Below are positions 11,338 to 22,800 of a stretch of DNA of 64,000 bases, piece by piece (position 1 is the first letter of the stretch; each line of letters begins with the position of its first letter). The DNA is from Bugulina stolonifera (lineage: Eukaryota; Bryozoa; Gymnolaemata; Cheilostomatida; Bugulidae). The position numbers and the translations under genes are program-made. Location of the stretch: the NCBI GenBank assembly GCA_935421135.1, contig OW285192.1:17337001-17401000 (forward strand). Direction: 5' to 3'. Below the pieces are notes generated by a model that worked only from the letters and a program-made list of their open reading frames with translations, ran no database searches and was not told where the DNA came from.

Positions 11338-11896
11338 AGTAGTATAGTCAGTGCACTTCTATACAGACACGCACTCATTGACCCCTGTTTTCAACCAATC
11401 ACAAGCCGGTATTTCCGATTTCAACCAATCACAGAAGAGCACAAAAATTTTGCACACGACCTTGCCAAGGTCACCCCAAAATCCCCCCTTCTGATTGGTC
11501 GAAAAAACATTTGCACACTTGACCCCAAACCCGGCCACGACCCCTTCCCTCCCTCCTTCCCACCCTCCTCCCCTCCCCCACCCCCATTCCTCCCTCCTCC
11601 CCGCCACCGCCCTCGTCCCGTCCGCACCACCGCCGCCACCGCCGCCGCCACCACCACCCTCACCACCGCCGCCACCGCCACCACCACCATCACCATCACC
11701 GCCGCCATCACCGTCATCACCGCCACCCCTCCTCCACCCCGCCCACCCTCCCCCGCAACCCCCACTCACCCGAACGACCGATCGTTTGAGGCGGTCAAGC
11801 CGCGTCCGCCTACGTTGCGTGCGGCGCCGATCGTACACGTGGAGGCAACGCCAGTGCCCCGTATCCACCGGGCCAAGCGACTAGGCCGCGGCCCGC
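11338..11896. repeat. Left terminal inverted repeat of the giant unit
   Basis: It matches the reverse complement of 25472-26069. It holds several CCAAT boxes (AACCAATCAC twice, CTGATTGGTC once) and a C-rich tract of CCG/CCA repeats (about 11560-11760). The length difference from the other arm comes from this tract. Long Pro/Gly ORFs here are composition artefacts. Patchy similarity continues to about 12130 (GGTTCTATGATATACATTG). Confidence 0.9.
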
Positions 11897-11949
11897 CGCT
11901 TCTCCTGCGCCCCCACTCAAAAAACTTGTGATCTAAACGAGCGAATTCG

Positions 11950-13080
11950 GCTGTACTTCGCTATAGCTCTCATTAGCGATAAGAAGAAGTACTACAGAAG
12001 GCTTGGTTTATGATGTGCATTGCATTGTTAATAAAGAAACGTGTAAAGTCTTGGCTATAAATATACTGATGGGAAGAAGGGTTGGTTCTATGATATACAT
12101 TGTATTGACAATAAAGAAACATGTGCATGTGTTAAGTCAGCATATATAATACATTAAATAAACTTTTCACAATGGTGACAATAGAATAGATGAAAGGTTG
12201 TGTGCATGTCTTAAGCCAGCATTATGTAGTACATTAGATAAACTTTTTCACAATAGTAGCAATAGAATAAATAAAAGATTGTGTACACATGTTAAAACAC
12301 AATTGAAAGAATAAAAGACACATATTTAAAAGAGTATGTCATAGCTATTATTAGCAAGAAAGTCTGTGTGCATGTGTTAAGACAGCGTATATTATACATT
12401 AGATAAACTTTTCACAATAGTAGCAATAGAATAAATAAAAGGTTGTGTGCATGTGTTAAGTCAGCATTATGTAATATATTAAATAAACTTTTCACAATAG
12501 TAGCAATAGAATAAATAAAAGATTGAGTGTATGTGTTAAGTCAGCATTATGTAATACATTAAATACACTTTTTACAACACTAGCAATAGAATGAATAAAA
12601 AAGCTACATATGTAAAGGAGTATGTCATAGCTATTGTTAGCAAGAAAAGTCTGTGTACATGTGTTAAGGGCAGCATATATAATACATTAAATAAACTTTT
12701 CACAATAGTAGCAATAGAATAAATAAAGATTGTGTACACATGTTGAAATATCATTATAATATGATTTAAACACAATTGAAAGAATAAAAGACACATATGT
12801 AAAGGAGTATGTCATACCTATTATAGCAAGAGACAGCTGTGTGCATGTGTTAAGTCAGCACATATAATACATTAAATAAACTTTTTACAATAGTAGCAAT
12901 AGAATGTATAAAAGGATGTGTATAAGTGTTAGAATACCATTATGTAATAATTTAAAAAATAATTTAAAAAAATCTTCACTGATTCGCTATCACATAAAAG
13001 TAAATGCAGAGGGAATGAGACACTACAGAGAGAGAGAGTGGGAGAAAGAGAGTGGGAGAAAAAAGAAAAAAAACTAAAGA
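11950..13080. repeat. Imperfect subterminal tandem repeats of roughly 100-150 bp
   Basis: Units share GTGTGCATGTGTTAAGTCAGC, TACATTAAATAAACTTTTCAC and ATAGTAGCAATAGAATAAAT and recur about eight times from 12110 to 12960. One partial unit is seen at the inner edge of the opposite arm (25310-25420, inverted). No ORF is convincing. The repeats contain many AATAAA motifs. Confidence 0.75.
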
Positions 13081-13088
13081 AAAGATGA

Positions 13089-14741
13089 TTAGAGCTTTTC
13101 TTCACTGACTCGAAGGTAAGCTTCAGCTTGTGCTATTACCTCTCTGTGATACCCATTCTTCTTGAGATGAAAAATGGCAGAGCGGTAATACTCAACTGCT
13201 CCAGAGAAAAAAGATGGGGGGAGTCTGCTTCGATCAACTAGTTCACTGACAGTCTCCTCTTCTATGGGGGTAATAGTGGTGGGGGTATTAAGATTGAGTT
13301 CAGACGAACAAGAAGGAGATTGCAAGCTAAGTAGCTCTCTTCCAAAAGAAAGAGAGGGTGAAGCTAAAGAAAAGGAAGAAGTGGTAGTAGTAGAAGTAGT
13401 AATAAAAGTGGGTATTGAAAGACTAGTAATTGTATTATTAGATCTTCCAAGAGAAAAAGAGGGTGAATCTAAGAAAAAGAGTGGAGCAGGTGAAGAGGTG
13501 GGAGTAGAAGTACACTAGGTATCGAAACAGTGGTAACTGTATCATCAGATCTTTCAGGAGAATGAGAGGGTGAATGTGAAGAAAAGAGTGGAGGAAAAGA
13601 AGCAGTAGAAGGAGTAGTAGTAATGGTAGTAGTAATAGTAGTAGTTGTAAGAGAAGAAGTAGAGGTGGTAATGTCTCCATTAGTAAGAGAGTTACTGATG
13701 GAAGAAGCATATGAATCAAAATGATGGTGAGAAGGGAGAGGAAATTGTGAAGAGCACACCCCAGACTTTAAAGAGAATGGAGTAGTAGACATCCCCTTAA
13801 AGAAGGGAGGGTATACTACCCCACCAACAGTTGTTGGAGTGTATGCGGGGATGAGTATTTTGAAAGGTGGAGAGTGACCAGTGACCCTTTGCAAAAAGGA
13901 TATGGTCTTTTTTAATGAGTAGATATCAGTTAGAAAGCGAGTGTTGAATGAGATGTGGCGGTGACAGGGCTTTCCATCAATATGATGATTAGATGGAAAG
14001 TTGTAGTGTCTATTCATCCCCTCATCATCTACTGTTATGTGATAGCAAAAACAGATTCTGAGCAAAAAATGTTGTTGAATATGGACACCTCGTCGGTGCC
14101 CAACATTCTTATTGCATAAAAATCAGGGGTCGTCCGATTCAAATGGCTTTGCTAGTGACATCTCCAGTCTTCTTTTTGCCTCATCACTAACAAAGACATA
14201 GAATCTTAGACCCCCCTTACTTATCGGCTTTGCTCTGAGTCCTAAAAAAGAAAAAAAAATAACAAGAATAAGTGAGAGAGGACATATGACTTACTTGTAA
14301 ATCAAAAAGATTCTAAATAGACAAATAGATAGTAGATCATTCTTACCTATCTCTAACCCATCTACTCCCCCACATTCTTCAAATAATGCAATTTCTTCTT
14401 CACCTAGTTCTGTTTCTTTTTCATTCTATAATGTAAATAAAATGTGCAGAGACTAATTAACAAACTACATTAACATAGTTATTTGTAATATATGGTTTTT
14501 GAAGAATTTTTGACATCTTAGAAATGATGTGATGAGGTGTAGAAACCCAACACCATAGTGGATGGAAGTTGTAGTGCATGTGTGAACAAATAAGATAATA
14601 GACTAACCATTTCTGGAGATGGGATTCTTTTCCTCGAGATTCTTCTGTCTTCCGAATCGTATGTTATCATATACTTCGTACCTTTTTTTGTTGATTTAAT
14701 TTTTCTTATATATTTCTTTCTTTGATGCTTAGATGTAGAGC
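13089..14741 (-). pseudogene. Unrecognised multi-exon cargo gene, disrupted
   Basis: Exons with matching splice phases are 14741-14608 (basic, ends RIPSPEM), 14425-14347 (acidic, NEKETELGEEEIALFEECGG) and 14241 onward (KGGLRFYVFVSDEAKRRLEM). The last runs into an in-frame TGA at 14125-14123. The same frame continues to 13469 with YHITVDDEGMNRHYNF, a His-rich region and long Ser/Thr repeats. A frame change near 13515 leads into a second Ser/Thr-rich repeat and a C-terminal segment EYYRSAIFHLKKNGYHREVI ending at 13089. One stop and one frameshift suggest a recent pseudogene, sequencing error, or an unseen intron. The 5' exon may be the one ending at 17998. I do not recognise the family and assign no function. 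Confidence 0.55.
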
Positions 14742-14860
14742 CTGTAAGTATATGTAGAGTAATAAACATATACCAAAGCATGAGTCAAGTAGACGGAACT
14801 ACTAATGCAACATAGTTACTAAACAAAGAAACACTACTAGTGGTATAACCACTTATAATA

Positions 14861-15076
14861 AAGTTTCTAAGCTCTGGTCACACTAATTGCAGTATAGACA
14901 GAGCAGATCTCTACACACATGCTCTCATGTTGAGAATCAAAACAGTTTAATATATAAGCTTACAAAGTTTTTAAGCCCCGGACATACCAAAGGAGAATTA
15001 TACCACTACTAAAATATAATTAGTCCCGATGTTAACTCAAATGAGTAAGTTCATATTAAAATACATATTAAAATAG
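14861..15076. repeat. About 220-bp direct repeat, copy 1
   Basis: It is about 90% identical to 17764-17990 and in the same orientation. Shared blocks are TCTCATGTTGAGAATCAAAA, CAGTTTAATATATAAGCTTA and TGTTAACTCAAATGAGTAA. Confidence 0.85.
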
Positions 15077-17763
15077 CTAGGATGTACTAGTATAGCCAGT
15101 ACAAGTGGTAATAAACTGTTTTGATACTTATTACACTACTAGTGGTATTGTCACGAGGGAATTTGTAATAAATGTATGTGATGTATGTATATGTATATGT
15201 AATGATAACGATATATAATTAATTATAATCAATCAATTATACTTAAGTGGTATGTGAATTGAATGTAATACAAATGAATGTAATATAAATGAGTGAGTTA
15301 TTTTTGGATGTGTAAATTGATTTGTGTAATTCGTAAATGAGTAAATGACAGTGTAATTTGTAGTTGTCTTCTCCTGTTCAACTCTATATAGAGAAGATAA
15401 CTTCTATGCTCATGCAATCTATTCAATTGGATATCTGCCAATTCTGATAATCGTGATAGAGGGGATAACTTCTCCCTATGAATAATTTCGTTCCAATAAT
15501 CTGAAATTCTATAACCTCCTGTACTCAATTCAATATTCGCCCAATGGCAATGAATAATGGTTCTGTGTGTGTGTGTGTGTGGTTCAATTATGGTAATGGT
15601 AGCACTCAGGACAATATGCACTCAATTATGATTCCTCTCGTGGACATATAATAATAATCACTCTCTATTTTAGAAATGAAACCCGAGTGACAAATTGGGA
15701 CTATCTCCCCTGTGGAAATTTATAACAAGTCTACTGACAAAGCAGGACATACAATAGGACAATCAAGGTCCGTACAGACAATCTCTGGTACTGTACAATA
15801 ATTCAGTTAAGGGTTTATCAACCAATCAATCAATTCTGTGTGTCAATGTTATGTCTGACAATACTGATATATATTTATCAATCAATCAAATGCAATCAGT
15901 TCCGCAAAATATAAAATTATGAATCCAATATGTGCGATCAAAAACCAGGAACAGTGTCAACCAATTATTGGGACTAGTATAATTATCATTCAATAATAAT
16001 CTGTCTGATTGGGTTCTACCCACAAATTCAACAATATCTCAAATCGCAAAAAAAAATAGTCCTTTCAGAGAGCAGGGATATAATTATCCTCAATAAAAAA
16101 TCCAATAGTAAAAATAATAAAAGTGTATAATAACTTACAGTATCTCTGTCTGTGTGTGTGTAGGAGAGGGTCCACTTCCAATATTCAGGAAAAATTAATA
16201 TAATAATATTCTGACTTACTTATAGCAGAGTAGATAGATCCTTACTGTTCCATGTTGTAGGTTCTTCGGTCCTCCTGAGATACTCCTCTCCCCCTCTCTC
16301 TGATTCAGCCTTGAGATGTGCCTCCTTATATACTCCTCCGGTGATCTTATGTAATGATTGCATGCTGTAAATGTTGCTATTTCTGTCTTATTTTTGCTAT
16401 TTCTGTCTTGTTTGTTTGTTTATGTCAGCAGCGGTCATCTATCCCAGTATATAGAATCATAGGTGATGTAATATGTTGTAATCTGTGAGTCATTGTCATA
16501 TGTTGTTTGTTTGTTTGTTTGTTTGTCTTGTTTGTTTGTTTATGTCAGCAATGGTCATCTTTAGGACTTTCTCTTTTCCAAACTTTTATTGCGTAGTGGA
16601 CGTGTCTTTCTTCTAATTCATGTGATTACCTACAATCAATATATATATATATATATATGGTCTGTGTAAATAAATGTCAACCCATGGTCAACTTTCTTTA
16701 ACATTAGTATTCCCTTTTAGCCGCAGCATTATCTTTACGCCCATCCACTGACACACCCTGTCCATCAAACACATAAGCCTACCGGCAATTCACACAAATA
16801 CACACGTCTCATTGTAATCCATCATATAACAAAAAAACTAGGAAATGGTACAACCATTCAATATATTATTCAACCCAACTGGTGCGTCTGCCTTCGCTGT
16901 GTTTTATAAAACACAGTTGTCGTACAGATATTCGACTTCATACCCTATGTATATAATATAGATACTTATGTCTGTGTGTGTAGTCTATAATAATGCATAT
17001 ATATGAAGGTGCAGGCATATAAGTGTGCTAGGCCTGGGTTCCAACTGGTATAATGTATTTGTTGTTTAGGCTATTTCTAAAAGTATCGTTGGGTAAAATT
17101 CACTCTCATACCCACATACACGATCACTGCATATACATGTATATCTATCTGTGTATGTATCCTACAATACATCGAAAATAAAAGGATGTTGTAGGTAACT
17201 ATGTTTTGTCTGGCTTCTAATTAATATTCATGTTAGTTATTGTATCTGTGCTATCTTAGTACATATCATAACGCAATATTAGTATTAATATTATTCAATG
17301 TCTAAATGCTGGTAATTGAATATGAATAAGTTATCCTGGTATCCATAAGTTTGTGTATGGGTTCCAACTCCTATCAATATATACAGAATATATAGAGTAT
17401 AGCAATTAAAAATGTTGTGGCTGGGGTTGTTGTTATTATGATAGTTAAGAATTAAGTCTATTATTGTATAGTATCAGTCATGCTAATTAGTGGATATGCT
17501 GTGCTGTGATTGGCTGATAATATATATATAAATACCCATGTGTTAGATTGCCATCTAATAATGGTAATAAAAATGTTGTGGCTGGGGTTGCTGTTATTAC
17601 GTTAGTTAAGAACCAAGCCTATATACATGTTTACTCAATATTGCACCAAATAATGGGTGTGTATTTAGCTGTAGTTGTTTAATGTATACAAATATGTTGC
17701 ACAATGTTTATGTCCAGAGTGGCATCTGACAGTATAACTACTCATATTGAAAATAAATCTCAC
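15077..17763. other. Cargo interior, AT-rich with simple repeats
   Basis: Contents: a (GT)n run near 15565, (GTTT)n runs near 16415 and 16505 each followed by ATGTCAGCA(G/A)(C/T)GGTCATCT, an (AT)n run near 16642, and two copies of AAAATGTTGTGGCTGGGGTTG (17407 and 17570). On the minus strand GGAGTATATAAGGAGGC (about 16340) precedes ACAACATGGAACA|GTAAGG (about 16257-16243), a possible TATA box and first exon. An open minus frame at 15298-15621 might be exonic but lacks clear splice sites. Confidence 0.4.
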
Positions 17764-17990
17764 CACCTATAAAGCTTCTAAGCTCCGGTCACACAAATTG
17801 TAGTATAGACAGATCAGATCTCTACATACTTGCTCTCATGTTGAGAATCAAAACAGTTTAATATATAAGCTTACAAAGTTTCTAAGCCCTGGTCATACCA
17901 AGGGAGTATTATATCACTACTAAAATAGAATTAGTCCCAATGTTAACTCAAATGAGTAAATTCATATTAAAATACATATTAAAATAAGTT
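17764..17990. repeat. About 220-bp direct repeat, copy 2
   Basis: Second copy of the repeat at 14861-15076. It lies immediately downstream of the splice donor of the minus-strand first exon at 17998. Confidence 0.85.
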
Positions 17991-17997
17991 TACTCAC

Positions 17998-18141
17998 CAT
18001 ATTAATTGTTGAGTGATGTTTATTCAGAGAAATTAGTAAATATCCACAGAGTTGCAAGTCTTTACTAGGTGGTTGAGTGGTAATGATAAAAATCCTCTCT
18101 CATGCTTGCTTTTATGGAAGTCTCTGTCCAATCAGAAGTGA
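17998..18141 (-). promoter_or_regulatory. Minus-strand CCAAT/TATA promoter and first exon
   Basis: Reading minus: CTTCTGATTGG (inverted CCAAT, 18141-18131), then CCATAAAAGC (TATA-like, about 18110), an untranslated leader, and ATG|GTGAGTA where the start codon at 18000-17998 abuts a consensus splice donor. This is a plausible 5' end for the minus-strand cargo gene, placed symmetrically to the IkB-like promoter across the tandem array. Confidence 0.5.
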
Positions 18142-18164
18142 TGTGCCTTTTTTTAGTCTGATTT

Positions 18165-19700
18165 ATTGCATCCCGATGTGATTCGATGTAACCCGATGTA
18201 ACCCGATGTGTTTCCGATGTAACCCGATGTAACCCGATGTAACCCGATGTGATTCGATGTAACCCGATGTGTATTCGACCTCCCCCGATGTGATTCGATG
18301 TGTCCCGATGTGTTTTCGACCTCCCCCGATGTGATTCGATGTGTCCCGATGTGTTTTCGACCTCCCCCGATGTGATTCGATGTGTCCCGATGTGTTTTCG
18401 ACCTCCCCCGATGTGATTCGATGTGTCCCGATGTGTTTTCGACCTCCCCCGATGTGATTCGATGTGTCCCGATGTGTTTTCAACCTCCTCCGATGTGATT
18501 CGATGTGTCCCGATGTGTTTTCAAGCTTCCCTGATGTGATTCGATGTACCCCGGTGTGATTCCGACCTCCCCCGATGTGATTCGATGTGTCCCGATGTGT
18601 TTCCGAAGCTCCCCGATGTGATTCGATGTGCCCCGATGTGCTTTCGATCTCCCCCGATGTGATTCGATGTGTCCCGATGTGTTTTCGACCTTTCCCGATG
18701 GATTCGATGTGCCCCGATGTGTTTTCGACCTCGCCCGATGTGATTCGATCTCCCCTATGTGTTTCCGAAGCTCCCCGATGTGATTCGATGTGCCCCGATG
18801 TGTTTCCGAAGCTCCCCGATGTGTTTCGATGTTCCCCCGATGTGCTTTCGATCTCCCCCGATGTGATTCGATGTTCCCCCGATGTGATTCGATGTGCCCC
18901 GATGCGCTTTCGACCTTTCCCGATGTGATTCGATGTGCCCCGATGTGTTTTCGACCTCCCCCGATGTGTTTCCGACCTCCCCCGATGTGATTCGATGTGT
19001 CCCGATGTGTTTTCAAGCTCCCCTGATGTGATTCTATGTACCCCGATGTGATTCCGACCTCCCCCGATGTGATTCGATATCCTCCTATGTGTTTCCGAAG
19101 CTCCCCGATGTGATTCGATGTGCCCCGATGTGTTTCCGAAGCTCCCCGATGTGTTTCGATGTTCCCCCGATGTGTTTTCGATCTCCCCCGATGTGATTCG
19201 ATGTGTCTCGATGTGTTTTGGACCTCCCCGATGTGATTCGATGTATCCCGATGTGTTTCTGAAGCTTCCCGAAGTGATTCAAGGTGCCCCGATGTGTTTC
19301 CGAAGCTCCCCGATGTGATTCCGACCACCCCCGATGTGATTCGATGTGCCCCGATGTGTTTTCGACCTCCCCCGATGTGATTCGATGTGCCCCGATGTGT
19401 TTCCGAAGCTCCCCGATGTGATTCAATGTTCCCCCGATGTGATTCGATGTGCCCCGATGTGCTTTCGACCTTTCCCGATGTGATTCGATGTGTCCCGATG
19501 TGTTTTCGACCTCCCCCGATGTGATTCGATGTGCCCCGATGTGTTTTCGAAGCTCCTCGACGTGTTTCGATGTGCCCCGATGTGTTTTCGACCTCTCCCG
19601 ATGTGTTTTTGACCTTTCCCGATGTGTTTCGATGTTTCCCTATGTGTTTCCGATCTCTCCCGATGTGATTCGATGCACTCTGATGTGTTTCCAATGCGCT
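18165..19700. repeat. 1.5-kb minisatellite of CGATGTG-based units (about 41 bp)
   Basis: The basic block alternates GATGTGATTC, GATGTGTCCC, GATGTGTTTT and CGACCTCCCCC, about 41 bp per full unit, with variants (CGAAGCTCCC for CGACCTCCC). Since 41 is not a multiple of three, the array is open in several frames on both strands. The long His/Ser/Arg and Cys/Pro ORFs (up to 404 codons) are artefacts. It lies between two divergent promoters. Confidence 0.9.
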
Positions 19701-19709
19701 CCAATGTAT

Positions 19710-19845
19710 ATGCTGTTAGCCAATCAGCTTTATTTGTATCTTTTTATTCACTATATAAAGAGAGATGGAAACAGTAGTTTAGTTAACTCTTTCTAGCTCC
19801 AGTCTGTTCTTAATAGAAATTAAAGAAGGTTAGCACACAAATAGC
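19710..19845 (+). promoter_or_regulatory. CCAAT/TATA promoter of the IkB-like gene
   Basis: A CCAAT box (TTAGCCAATCAGC, about 19710-19722) is followed by a TATA box (CACTATATAAAGAG, about 19750-19763). The start codon is at 19846. Predicted transcription start is about 30 bp past the TATA box. Confidence 0.65.
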
Positions 19846-22800
19846 ATGGAAAGTGGATATGGATCAAGCGAGTATAGCAACAAGCTAATGACTCCTATAA
19901 ACCAAGAGCTGATGAAGTTAACAGTGGAAAGTTGTACAGAACAAAGCGAGTATGAGAATAAAGACTTATTTGAAGGGGTGTCTGAGCTCTTTCTCCAAAA
20001 AAGCTTACCTCTAGACTGGCAGAAATGGGATCCTGTAACCGATATTCGTAATAAGCTTAGCACACAGTTACTAGAAGAAATTCGTTCTATCTTTCGGGAG
20101 CAAGATGGAAAGGATGAAGAGTTGTAAGTTATACATACTTCCAACTATTTTTTTTTTCGTATTGTCTTTTATGATCAAAATAAAATATGATAGACAAAAC
20201 TAAAGTGGTTCAATGCAAATTTCCCATATAACTACCTCTCAACTATGTGAAAAACAAATATCATGCTAAATGATGTAGAAGCAGCCCGAGATAGAGATGA
20301 GAGAGCCGTTGCACTCGCCGTATTTGTTGCGAGGAGTCACAAACAACTGAATACAAAAAATGCGAATCGGCAGACGTTACTTCACCTAACTGTACAGTCT
20401 TATTGTTCGGATTCACTAATTCGCCTCATCATCACAAGGGGAGCGGATGGAGCAATAGCCGATGCTTGGGGTTAGTGTTTTATAGCACCAATGTTTGCAT
20501 GCATTGCTTGTTAAAAAATAAAGTGTTGCAAAACTCGTAACAATTTGGTACTTATCTATATTGTTAATGTTTATTTGGAAGGTGACACCCCCCTTCACAT
20601 TGCTGCACGTCTGGGTAGAGCTAAGGTTATTCATGCTCTAACCACAAGTTTGACCAGAGCAGAAGTAAAGCATCCATACTTCAGAGTTCCTTACAAATCA
20701 CCTCCCCAAGACAATGTACAGAGCTACAATCATGATGGAAGGGGTGTAGTCCACCTCATTGTTGAAACAGCGCATACAGAGGGTAGTTAAGGACAAGCAT
20801 TTTAGTTATTTGAAGTAATTTGTAACAATTTAGAGTTGTGCTCCCTTTGCAATCCTCTACTCTCTAATCACAAAGAAAAAATCGCCTGGACGGGGATCGA
20901 ACACAGAACTTTCGTTTTGTGAATCAGCACTCTACGCATTGAGCTATCAGGTACAATGGCATCAGTGGAAATTATAGTTGTGCAGTCTACTGCAGTGTGA
21001 ACCCTGGAAGCAATTATGCATGCCTTGTATTTGCAAAATACCAATGTGTCATAGGGCATAGCAAGTGTTTGCTGACACACTGCACAATAATAATAGGACT
21101 TGCTAGAATCACTAACTTCGCGGTTGAGTCTACTTGCCTAGAACGATTGCTCTGTAACAGGACGATGACAAGATGATTTTATCTGACTAAAAGGTAAGGT
21201 ATTTTTCATATTCATTGTTTTGTAATAAAGCACTTTGTTGCTTGTGAAGCTTTTGCGAGCTGCATACTGTTGCACAAGTACCATGTCCATGGCTATATTT
21301 TAGATTTAGACTTACTGTACTATCACAAAGTACATCATGTACTTACAAGTAAGGTGCAATATGGGTATTATTAGTCCTAATTACTATTTAGGTAGAATTT
21401 TTACTTACTTCCTCATCCCTTCATTTATTTAATCCTGGAAGAATTATTTTCATAGATGTAATGCCAGAGTTCGAAGTGTGGTTTTACAGGAGTATAAGGT
21501 GTGTAAGCACCTCAATTTTAATGGCCAGTAGGTGTGCTCCCTCCTTCTAATAGCTAGTTTTTACCCAAACTGTCACTGTGAACTTGATAGTGTATAGTGC
21601 TTGACTATCATTCATAAGGTTTGGAGCATAATTTTTGTTTCATTTTAGTAATTCACAAATTTCTTAGCTACTGTAAGATTAAGTGGGATAGCTCTACAAT
21701 ACGAATCTGTAAGATTGCATGCACTGTGTACCTATCTTATTTGTTCCACAGTCTGCTGTAATGGTATTTTCAGCCTCCGATGAAAATGAGGGTATCAGAA
21801 TGAATTACAGCAATTAGCTAATGACTTTGCAACAAATGAAATGTTTTGCCAAGTCTCAGAGTTAGGCAAGATTTTGAAACCTCGCTTTCACATCATTACC
21901 TATCCCCTCATTCTCTCCAAGTTTATCTAATTCTGAAGGGGTTATTTCCTAAGATGTATAATGCTATTATCAGCCTGACCTAAGCACATATTGATGGAAC
22001 CAAGAGGCCACAAGGATGAATAATGCTAATGGCTTTAAAATGGATGACAGCTATGATGATAAAATAATTACTTGGCAGTACATCCTGCCGTTTGAGAGCA
22101 TCTGATTGTAGCAGCTTAGCATAGCAGCCTAAATATGCCTGGTTATTTTAAATAAAAGTTTTATTTTATTTTACTTGTAGAATTCCTGGATCTTTGAAGT
22201 TTTAAATGAATAGGTTCTTATCAGCGGCTTCAGCTGGCTAGGAACAAAACTCCACCTTTGAGGCCATAGTTATGCACAGGGAGGTACAATGCAGTGTTAG
22301 TGCAGCCATTGAGATCATCAAATAGACAGCTCAGAAGTAACAGCTATCTTGGCTTCAGTTATGAAAGCCAGCAAATGAGTCGGTGCCTATCATAACCTAC
22401 TTATCAGTTATGGTTTGGTGCAACCATTGTACATACATGTATATGTACCATACATATTAATACATGTATTATATAGGCTACATGTATGTATTTTTGAACC
22501 AGTTATGCTCCTTTTACATGCATAATGCATTACTATGAATAATATTATGATCTCTTACTACATAAAACATTTGAGCTGCTTTTACTCTAGAACATTTGTG
22601 TATATTTACAAGTATATTTTTAAACTGCATACTGTACTTGCTTTCTCAGAAATAAATTGTCCGTACTACTAATTATTTGCAATATTTTATGAACCACGGG
22701 TAACTTTAGATATGGAATGGGGGTCTTTACTCGGCGAACACCACTTTCGACCTTGTATCCATGCAGTAGCAGCTAATTAGCTCCAACTGTTGTTGGATTT

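Noticed and set aside
11194..11931. Pro-rich and Gly-rich ORFs in both inverted repeats (also 25484-26048)
   Set aside because: Caused by CCG/CCA low-complexity sequence; open in several frames at once.
15298..15621. 107-codon minus ORF as a cargo exon
   Set aside because: No consensus donor or acceptor at plausible ends and no family resemblance; kept only as a possibility in the regional note.
18163..19704. Long ORFs (up to 404 codons) rich in His/Arg/Ser or Cys/Pro
   Set aside because: They follow a 41-bp tandem repeat that is open in several frames on both strands; no start, splice or family support.
20886..20958. Functional tRNA-Val gene
   Set aside because: Acceptor and T stems do not pair well.
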